A program made the translations under genes and the position numbers. The notes beneath the pieces are model-generated. The model was not told the origin of the DNA and searched no databases. It was given only the letters and a program-made list of their open reading frames with translations. Positions 58,663 to 64,000 of a stretch of 64,000 nucleotides of DNA are shown here, piece after piece (position 1 is the first letter of the stretch; every line of letters starts with the position of its first letter). The DNA lies in NCBI RefSeq assembly GCF_018324685.1, contig NZ_AP023354.1, positions 2,666,001 to 2,730,000 on the forward strand, in the 5' to 3' direction. This DNA is from Actinocatenispora sera. GTDB taxonomy: Bacteria; Actinomycetota; Actinomycetes; Mycobacteriales; Micromonosporaceae.

Positions 58663-58920
58663 TCAGCCGGCGGGTTGCAGGTCGGCGAAGCCGAGGGCAT
58701 CGACGCAGGTGACGCCGCGCACCTCGGCCAGCACCAGCAGTACCGCATCGCAGCCCGGGCACCGCGCGACGGTGCCCGGCCCGGCCAGGTACACCGCGAG
58801 GGCGCCGAGCCGGTTGCTGTCCCCGCAGTGCCCGCACACGCCGGTGGCGGTGGTCATCTCCCTACCGAACACCTCCTGCAGGGCGCCGGCGATCGCGTTG
58901 CCGTCCAGTCGGTCGGTCAT
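58663..58920 (-). CDS. DUF6510-like zinc-ribbon protein
   Basis: The 85-residue protein has CGHC near 29-32 and CPGC near 54-57, a four-Cys zinc ribbon, within the DUF6510-type pattern (LDGNAIAGALQEVFG). Its ATG overlaps the ferredoxin-reductase stop (ATGA), so it is translated with it. The function is unknown; it accompanies the Moco oxidoreductase/reductase pair and may help assembly or electron transfer. Confidence 0.8.
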   Translation of the reverse strand: MTDRLDGNAIAGALQEVFGREMTTATGVCGHCGDSNRLGALAVYLAGPGTVARCPGCDAVLLVLAEVRGVTCVDALGFADLQPAG

Positions 58921-59663
58921 GAGGTCCCCCCGAAGCGTTCGGTGCGGATCCGGCCGGGGTCGTGACCCAGCCCGACCAGCGCGTTCGCCGTCGCTTCCAC
59001 GAACCCGGTCGGTCCGCAGACGTACACCGCCGGATGCTCCTCCGGCGGCCAGCTCACCTGGCGCAGCAGCGCGGTGTCGACCCGGCCGGTGTAGCCGTGC
59101 CAGCCGGCGGGCTGCGCGCGGGTCAGCGTGATGCTCACGTCGATGCCGTCCCGGGCGGCGAGGCGCAGCAGCTCTTCGCGGTAGATGACCTGGTCGAAGG
59201 TGCGCGCGGAGTACAGCAGCCGGATCGGTGCGGCGCTCATCGCGGCGCCGTGCTCGCGCAGCATGGCGCGAAACGGCACGATGCCGGACCCGCCGGCGAC
59301 CAGCAGCGCCGGCACGGCGTCGGTGGGCCGCCAGACGAAGTACCCGCCGACCGGGCCGCGCAGCTCGATCCGGTCACCGGCCCGCAGCTCGTCGACCAGG
59401 TACGGGGAGACCTCCCCGTCGTCGAGCCGTTCCACCGTCAGCACCAGTTGTTCGTCGCTGGGTGCCGAGGCGATCGAGTAGCTGCGCTGCGCCTGGTACC
59501 CGTCGTCGGCGGTCAGCCGCACGTCGACGTGCTGGCCGGCCAGGTGGCCGGGCCAGTCGGGTGCGTCGAGGACGATGCTGTGCGTCTGGTCGGTCTCGGC
59601 GGTCACCTCCAGTACCGTCGCGAACCGCCAGCTCAGTCGCCCGAGTACCGCTGTTCTTTCCAT
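58917..59663 (-). CDS. FAD/NAD(P) ferredoxin-reductase-type oxidoreductase
   Basis: The 248-residue protein has RSYSIASAP near 64-72 for FAD and LLVAGGSGIVPFRAML near 119 and VYVCGPTGFVEAT near 213 for NAD(P)H. There is no iron-sulfur domain. ATG 59663 follows GGAGACCC and overlaps the end of the sulfite-oxidase-like gene by 31 bases, so it probably supplies electrons to that enzyme. Confidence 0.9.
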   Translation of the reverse strand: MERTAVLGRLSWRFATVLEVTAETDQTHSIVLDAPDWPGHLAGQHVDVRLTADDGYQAQRSYSIASAPSDEQLVLTVERLDDGEVSPYLVDELRAGDRIELRGPVGGYFVWRPTDAVPALLVAGGSGIVPFRAMLREHGAAMSAAPIRLLYSARTFDQVIYREELLRLAARDGIDVSITLTRAQPAGWHGYTGRVDTALLRQVSWPPEEHPAVYVCGPTGFVEATANALVGLGHDPGRIRTERFGGTS

Positions 59664-60232
59664 GGGTCTCCGTAGTTGTGGTAACCGTAGTTCTCCCAGA
59701 ACCCGGGCTGGTCGTCGTCGCGCAGCTCGATGCCGCGGACCCACTTGGCGCTCTTCCAGAAGTACAGGTGCGGCACGAGCAGCCGGGCCGGCCCGCCGTG
59801 CTCGGGCGTGAGCGGCTCACCCTCGTACTCGTAGGCGATCATCGCCTGGCCACCGGTCAGGTCGGCCAGCGGCAGGTTCGTGGTGTACCCGCCGTCGGAG
59901 AACGCCAGCGCGTAGTCGGCGCTGGTGTCGATGTCGGCCAGCAACGTGTCGAGCGAGACTCCGCGCCACTGCGTGTCGAGCTTCGACCACTTCGTCACGC
60001 AGTGGATGTCGGTGGTGATGGTCGTGGCCGGCAGTGCCCGCAGTTCGTAGAAGCTCCAGACGACCGGTTCGTCGACCGCGCCTCGGATGGTGAAGGTCCA
60101 GTCCGCCGCGAGCCGGCGTGGCGTCGGCCCGGCCGACAGCACCGGGAAGTCACGCGTCACGTACTGGCCCGGCGGTACCCGGGCCGGGTCGACCTCGGCC
60201 CTTCTCCGGCCGTGAAACCCACGGGTGACCAT
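59633..60232 (-). CDS. Sulfite-oxidase-like molybdopterin oxidoreductase
   Basis: The 199-residue protein is the molybdopterin-binding domain of the sulfite oxidase superfamily. IHCVTKWSKLDTQWRGVSLD near 77-96 has the Cys that binds molybdenum. EHGGPARLLVPHLYFWKSAK near 145-164 is the pterin-contact segment. It is short, with no dimerisation domain, as in MsrP-type enzymes, and has no twin-Arg signal, so it should be cytoplasmic. It is first in an operon with its reductase and the DUF6510-like gene. ATG 60232 is spaced 8 bases from AGGGG; GTG 60241 is an alternative. The substrate (sulfoxide, sulfite or other) is unknown. Confidence 0.88.
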   Translation of the reverse strand: MVTRGFHGRRRAEVDPARVPPGQYVTRDFPVLSAGPTPRRLAADWTFTIRGAVDEPVVWSFYELRALPATTITTDIHCVTKWSKLDTQWRGVSLDTLLADIDTSADYALAFSDGGYTTNLPLADLTGGQAMIAYEYEGEPLTPEHGGPARLLVPHLYFWKSAKWVRGIELRDDDQPGFWENYGYHNYGDPWKEQRYSGD

Positions 60233-60339
60233 GCTCCACACCCCTCACCTCGACGACGCCCGAGCGGTCGGTACCAGTGTGTCCCAGCACGGCGCCGCGG
60301 GGACCCGTGTTTCCCCCGGGTCCACGCCCGGGTGCGCGG

Positions 60340-60696
60340 TCAGTACACCTCGCGGAAGTTGCCGACCAGCTGGATCGAGTTGCCATCGGGGTCGGGCAGC
60401 GGGCAGAGCCGGACGCCCTTGTTGGCCTCGATGATCTCGCCCGGGTCCAGGCCCAGCTCGCGCAGCTCGCGGACGCCCTCGTCGAGGTCGGACACGGCGA
60501 GGTTGAGCAGGTCGTACCCGGCGCGCCGGGCGTCCTCGGTGACCTGCACCCAGCCGCCCGGGACGACCTGCCACTCGATCAGGTTCGGCATCGGGTCGTT
60601 GTCCGGTTCGCGGCCGAACAGCCTGGAGTACCAGGCCCGGGCGGTGCCGATGTCGCGCACCGCGACGACGGCCAGTACGTGCTCCACGTGCGCCAT
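60340..60696 (-). CDS. VOC-superfamily (glyoxalase/bleomycin-resistance-like) protein
   Basis: The 118-residue protein has the paired beta-alpha-beta-beta-beta fold of VOC proteins: HVLAVVAVRDIGTARAWYSR near 6-25, GYDLLNLAVSDLD near 59-71, and PLPDPDGNSIQLVGNF near 97-112. Possible metal ligands are His and Glu residues at the usual places, but I cannot assign them. ATG 60696 follows GAAGGAG. It is last in the ArsR operon. Confidence 0.88.
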   Translation of the reverse strand: MAHVEHVLAVVAVRDIGTARAWYSRLFGREPDNDPMPNLIEWQVVPGGWVQVTEDARRAGYDLLNLAVSDLDEGVRELRELGLDPGEIIEANKGVRLCPLPDPDGNSIQLVGNFREVY

Positions 60697-60698
60697 GA

Positions 60699-61151
60699 TC
60701 AGTTCTCCTTCGTCTCGTCGGCGGCGAGCTCCGCGGCCAGGGTGTCGAGTTGCTGCGCGGTGCCCTGCTCGCGCCACTGCGGCTGCTCCTGGCCGGGCAG
60801 GTACATGCCGTGCTCGGTCAGGACCACCCGGGTGCCGGCGCCGTCGGGGTGGAACTCGACGCTGGTGACCGACACCGTGGACAGCTGGTCGCCGGTGTGC
60901 ATGGTCGAGGTGGTGAGAATGCGTTCGTCGGGGGCGATGTCGGCGTAGCGGGCCGTGTAGGTCAGCGGGCGCCCCTCGCCGTCGTGGCCCTGGACGGTCT
61001 CCAGACCGCCGACCGTGAAGTCCTGGGAGTGTTCGGCGCCCTGGGCCATCCAGCGCTTCCGGGCTGCCGGCGTCGCCCAGGCGGCGAACACCCGCGCGAC
61101 GGGCGCCGGGAAGTGCCGTTCGAGGGTGAACGTCGAGTGCGTCACGTCCAT
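60699..61151 (-). CDS. SRPBCC / AHSA1-like ligand-binding protein
   Basis: The 150-residue protein has the START/AHSA1 pattern: FTLERHFPAPVARVFAAWAT near 7-26, YTARYADIAPDERIL, and a C-terminal helix (EQGTAQQLDTLAAELAADE). These proteins form a helix-grip cavity for hydrophobic ligands. ATG 61151 is spaced about 8 bases from GAAGGA; ATG 61157 and 61160 are also in frame. It lies between the ArsR regulator and the VOC gene, a common actinobacterial triplet. Confidence 0.88.
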   Translation of the reverse strand: MDVTHSTFTLERHFPAPVARVFAAWATPAARKRWMAQGAEHSQDFTVGGLETVQGHDGEGRPLTYTARYADIAPDERILTTSTMHTGDQLSTVSVTSVEFHPDGAGTRVVLTEHGMYLPGQEQPQWREQGTAQQLDTLAAELAADETKEN

Positions 61152-61156
61152 GATCA

Positions 61157-61483
61157 TCATTCCTTCAGGTACTCGTCGAGTCGGTCGAGTTGCCGTTCCC
61201 CGTGGGTGCGTTGGTCGCCGAGCCACCGTTCGGCGGTGCGCAGTGCGGTCGGTTCGAGCCGGCAGCTGCGCACCCGGCCGGCCTTCTCGGTCACGATCAC
61301 GCCCGCCCGCTCCAGCACCTGCAGGTGCTGCATCACCGCGGGCAACGACATCGCCAGCGGCTCGGCCAGCGCCGTGACCGTCGCCGGGCCCCGTACCAGC
61401 CGTTCGACGATGGCGCGGCGGGTCGGGTCGGCGAGGGCCTGGAAGACGCGGCCGATCGGATCGGCACCGAATTGGTTAGGCAC
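61157..61483 (-). CDS. ArsR-family transcriptional regulator
   Basis: The 108-residue protein has the ArsR winged helix: VFQALADPTRRAIVERLVRG near 11-30, then TVTALAEPLAMSLPAVMQHL near 33-52. The metal-binding Cys motif of true ArsR proteins is absent, so it is of the non-metal type that regulates AHSA1 operons. GTG 61483 lies 7 bases after the -10 of the promoter below with no ribosome binding site, so the transcript is likely leaderless; an in-frame start further upstream (61519) would lie on the -35 element. It probably represses its own operon. Confidence 0.87.
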   Translation of the reverse strand: MPNQFGADPIGRVFQALADPTRRAIVERLVRGPATVTALAEPLAMSLPAVMQHLQVLERAGVIVTEKAGRVRSCRLEPTALRTAERWLGDQRTHGERQLDRLDEYLKE

Positions 61484-61485
61484 AT

Positions 61486-61533
61486 GCTTAACTATTGCGG
61501 CCGGCCGGCAGAAAGTCAAGTAGTCGCTTAACT
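61486..61533 (-). promoter_or_regulatory. ArsR-operon promoter flanked by GCTTAACT repeats
   Basis: On the minus strand, TTGACT (61519-61514), a 17-base spacer and AATAGT (61496-61491) form a promoter with its start at about GTG 61483. GCTTAACT occurs at 61486-61493 and 61526-61533, exactly 40 bases apart, one overlapping the -10 and the other just upstream of the -35. They are good candidates for the ArsR binding sites. Confidence 0.65.
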
Positions 61534-61581
61534 GTTTACCGCCGAGCCGGTCGCTGGCGGTCGGTTGGCAGGATGGCCGGC

Positions 61582-62202
61582 ATGGTGACCGAGCAGCACG
61601 TCGTACGGCAGGTACGGCGAGGCGAGGTGGACGCCGCGGCGGCCACCCTGGCCCGGGCGTTCGACGAGGACCCGGTGATGCGGTGGATGTTCGGCGACGC
61701 GGCGACGCTGCGGGCCGGCCTGCCGCGGATGTTCGGCACCATGATCCGCCGGTTCCACCTGCACCACCACGCCACCGAGCTGGTCGCCGGCGCCGGCGGG
61801 CCGCTCGGCGTGGCGACCTGGGATCCGCCCGGCCGGTGGCGCACGCCGTGGTGGCGGACGGTCTGGGCGGTGCCGTCGCTGCTGCGCGCCATGCAGGGTC
61901 GGGTCGAGGCCGGGCAGGCGGTGATCAGCGCGATCGACGCCGTGCACCCCGACGAACCGCACTGGTACCTGGCGTACCTGGGCACCGAGCCGACCGCGCA
62001 GCGGGAGGGCATCGGCGGCCGGCTGCTGCGCTCCCGGCTCGCGGTGTGCGACGCCGAGGCGATGCCGGCGTACCTGGAGTCGAGCAACGAGGCGAACGTG
62101 CCCTACTACCGCTCGTTCGGGTTCGAGGTCACCCGCGAGATCGTGGTGCCCGACGGCGGCCCGACCCGGTGGGCGATGTGGCGCCCACCGGCCGCCGCCT
62201 AG
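61582..62202 (+). CDS. GNAT-family N-acetyltransferase
   Basis: The 206-residue protein has the GNAT acetyl-CoA loop TAQREGIGGRLLRSRLAVCD near 137-156 (Q/RxxGxG/A) and the C-terminal YLESSNEANVPYYRSFGFEV near 161-180. The N-terminal part (ARAFDEDPVMRWMFGD) is typical of small acetyltransferases related to antibiotic and puromycin acetyltransferases. ATG 61582 follows AGGATGG. The acceptor is unknown. Confidence 0.9.
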   Translation: MVTEQHVVRQVRRGEVDAAAATLARAFDEDPVMRWMFGDAATLRAGLPRMFGTMIRRFHLHHHATELVAGAGGPLGVATWDPPGRWRTPWWRTVWAVPSLLRAMQGRVEAGQAVISAIDAVHPDEPHWYLAYLGTEPTAQREGIGGRLLRSRLAVCDAEAMPAYLESSNEANVPYYRSFGFEVTREIVVPDGGPTRWAMWRPPAAA

Positions 62203-62322
62203 CGCCCCGGAAAGGCGGCTGGATCGGTCGCCACGCGGCGGTACCGCGGTGAGCGGTCGCACCGGCCGGGCGGTGGGCGGCCCGGGCCTGGGTACCGTGG
62301 TGCCGGGACGACCGGAGGTGCG

Positions 62323-63579
62323 ATGACGGCCGAGGCGATCGGTGGGCCGGCGCAGACGCTGGCGCCGGAACGGGTCGACGCGTTCGTGCGCGAGGTGCTC
62401 GGCGCCGACGACTACACCGGCCGCTCGGTGTGCGTGCTGGTACCCGACGCCACCCGCAGCTGCCCGCTGCCGCTGCTGCTCGACGCGGTGCACGGCGCGC
62501 TGGCCGGCCGGGTCGCCCGGCTCACCGTGCTGGTCGCGCTCGGTACCCACGCCGGTCTCGCCGAGCCGGACCTCGCCGCGCTGGTGGGGGCGAAGCCCGG
62601 CGGCATCGGCGACCGGTACCCGGGAATGACGGTGCGCAACCACGAGTGGTGGGATCCGGCCCAGCTGACCACCGTCGGGCGGCTTTCCGCCGACACCGTC
62701 GCGCGGTTGTCCGGCGACCGGCTGCGTACCGGTGTCGAGGTCACCGTGAACCGCGCCGCGGTCGAGCACGACACGCTGCTGGTGGTCGGGCCCGTGTTCC
62801 CGCACGAGGTGGTCGGCTTCTCCGGTGGCAACAAGTACCTGTTCCCCGGCATCGCCGGGCCGCAGGTGATCGACCTGTCGCACTGGCTCGGTGCGCTGAT
62901 CGGCAGCGCCGAGATCATCGGTACCCGGGGGACCACGCCGGTGCGCGCGGTCATCGACGCGGCCGCCGCGCTGGTACCGGCGCGCCGGCGGGCGCTGTGC
63001 GTGGTGGTCGAGTCCGGCACCAACGCGCTGCACTCGGTCGCCTACGGCGGTACCGAGGACGCCTGGGCCAGCGCCGCCGAGGTCGCGGCGCGCTCGCACG
63101 TGCGCTACCTGGATGCGCCGGTGCCACGGGTGCTGTCGGTGATCTCGACGCGCTACGACGAGCTGTGGACCGCCGCGAAGGGCATGTACAAGGTGGAACC
63201 GGTCGTCGCCGACGGCGGCGAGGTGGTGCTGTACGCGCCGCACGTGCGCACCGTCAGCCACACCCACGACGCCGAGATCCGCGCGATCGGCTACCACTGC
63301 CGCGAGTTCTTCACCGCCCAGTGGGACCGGTACCGCGACCATCCGTGGGGGGTGCTGGCGCACTCGACGCACCTGCGCGGCGCCGGCAGCTACGACCCGG
63401 TGCGCGGCGAGCGCTGCCGGGTGACCGTCACGCTGGCCACCGGCATCGACGAGGCCACCACCCGCTCACTCGGCCTGAACCACCGGGATCCCGCCGGCAT
63501 CGATCCGGCCGCCTGGTCGGCCGATCCCGGCACGTTGGTGGTCCCCGACGCCGGCGAGATCCTCTACCGCCTGCGCTGA
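62323..63579 (+). CDS. LarA-like nickel-pincer-dependent racemase/epimerase family protein
   Basis: The 418-residue protein resembles lactate racemase LarA. VPDATRSCP near 44-52 and VALGTHAGL near 79-87 are N-domain segments. VFPHEVVGFSGGNKYLFPG near 159-177 carries the His and Lys/Gly motif that holds the nickel-pincer cofactor in LarA. HTHDAEIRAIGYHCREFFTA lies in the C-terminal half. LarA homologues act on various 2-hydroxy acids. No larB, larC or larE cofactor genes are in the window, so activity and substrate are unknown. ATG 62323 follows GGAGGTG. Confidence 0.85.
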   Translation: MTAEAIGGPAQTLAPERVDAFVREVLGADDYTGRSVCVLVPDATRSCPLPLLLDAVHGALAGRVARLTVLVALGTHAGLAEPDLAALVGAKPGGIGDRYPGMTVRNHEWWDPAQLTTVGRLSADTVARLSGDRLRTGVEVTVNRAAVEHDTLLVVGPVFPHEVVGFSGGNKYLFPGIAGPQVIDLSHWLGALIGSAEIIGTRGTTPVRAVIDAAAALVPARRRALCVVVESGTNALHSVAYGGTEDAWASAAEVAARSHVRYLDAPVPRVLSVISTRYDELWTAAKGMYKVEPVVADGGEVVLYAPHVRTVSHTHDAEIRAIGYHCREFFTAQWDRYRDHPWGVLAHSTHLRGAGSYDPVRGERCRVTVTLATGIDEATTRSLGLNHRDPAGIDPAAWSADPGTLVVPDAGEILYRLR

Positions 63580-63631
63580 GGCGCCCGCGCAGGCGGTAGC
63601 GGCGTCTCGGCGGGGAGCCCGGCCGGCGCGC

Positions 63632-63664
63632 ACCGTTGGCGGCGGATTCAGGCCGCCACCAACG
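63632..63664. terminator. 13-bp-stem hairpin between convergent genes
   Basis: CCGTTGGCGGCGG (63632-63644) pairs with CCGCCACCAACGG (63652-63664), with one mismatch, around a 7-base loop. It lies between the LarA-like gene (ends 63579) and the GH76-like gene (stop at 63720) and can serve both. Confidence 0.75.
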
Positions 63665-63719
63665 GTCGTACGCGGAGGGCGCCTGGCCGAGTGGCGCCGC
63701 AGCGCCAGGGCGCTGCGCG

Positions 63720-64000
63720 TCAGGCGCGGCCGAGCAGTGCGAACAGCTGGACCGCGGCGGACTGGTTGAGGGTGCCGACCGGCTGCGCCGGATCCGGTGC
63801 GCCGCCGTTGGATGCCTGGAACCGGAACAGCCCGGTGGCCGGGTCCCGGTTGTCTCGCCACAGCCGCCGGGCGTAACTGTCCAAAGTGGATCGATAGGCG
63901 GGCAGCACCGGGAGCACGTCGCGGAACAGGAAGGCGTTGAACACCGCGGGCTGGGCGTACAGCCGGTCGCCGGTGGTCCAGTACGCCATCGCGCCGTGCG
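63720..64000 (-). CDS. C-terminus of a GH76-like (alpha-1,6-mannanase-like) protein, partial
   Basis: The coding frame is open to the right edge, so only the last 93 residues or so are present. LWRDNRDPATGLFRFQ and the final NQSAAVQLFALLGR resemble the end of glycoside hydrolase family 76 proteins, which have an alpha/alpha toroid and act on alpha-1,6-mannan. An ATG at 63989 lies inside the gene and is not its start. The assignment rests on a short C-terminus. Confidence 0.55.
   Translation of the reverse strand, partial: HGAMAYWTTGDRLYAQPAVFNAFLFRDVLPVLPAYRSTLDSYARRLWRDNRDPATGLFRFQASNGGAPDPAQPVGTLNQSAAVQLFALLGRA

Overview
This is a very GC-rich window with the dense, strongly GC3-biased genes of an actinomycete. 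GTG starts are frequent, TetR, MerR, LuxR and ECF-sigma regulators are present, and there is a large NRPS/PKS locus. A Micromonosporales-type genome is my guess; nothing in the window fixes the genus. No tRNA, rRNA, insertion sequence, phage gene or CRISPR array was seen.

Layout. 119-4068: a serine hydrolase, a class III aminotransferase and a Rossmann oxidoreductase, all on the plus strand. 4244-7529: an ATP-grasp ligase, a TetR regulator and its divergently transcribed MDR oxidoreductase, which share a 22-bp-arm palindrome. 7592-19743 (minus): an MbtH-like protein, then a two-module NRPS (C-A-T-C-A-T), then a one-module NRPS (C-A-T-TE) fused to a full MFS exporter. 20074-37945 (plus): a tightly overlapping operon of panD, an unrecognised enzyme (possibly DUF6002), an A-T NRPS protein, a free-standing KS, a KS-AT-KR-DH-ACP PKS, a type II thioesterase fused to a LanB-like (lantibiotic dehydratase N-domain) protein, and an A-T-C-T NRPS. 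38040-42191 (both strands): a kinase-like protein, a methyltransferase, and a MerR regulator divergent from a drug-efflux MFS. After about 42.2 kb the genes look like ordinary chromosome: a lipoprotein hydrolase, a second MFS, a SUKH-like protein, a MOSC-reductase-ferredoxin fusion, a secreted beta-propeller, an SDR, a zinc-free L36, an ECF sigma/anti-sigma pair, a peroxiredoxin, a large LuxR regulator, a Moco oxidoreductase operon, an ArsR operon, a LarA-like protein and the end of a GH76-like gene.

How it works together. The biosynthetic core is two divergent transcription units, read from about 19.74-20.07 kb. PanD would supply beta-alanine, the aminotransferase amino groups, the PKS a two-carbon malonyl extension with reduction and possibly dehydration, and the NRPS modules amino acids. 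By the binding-pocket residues I read, two modules carry serine codes (DVWHVSLVDK and DVWHVSLIDK). The final thioesterase has Cys where Ser is usual, and its own polypeptide continues into an exporter, so release and export sit on one chain. The LanB-like domain beside serine-activating modules is the most unusual element: LanB proteins glutamylate Ser/Thr using glutamyl-tRNA, so tRNA-dependent tailoring of an NRPS/PKS intermediate is a testable hypothesis. The order of the lines, the product, and which flanking genes belong to the cluster are inference.
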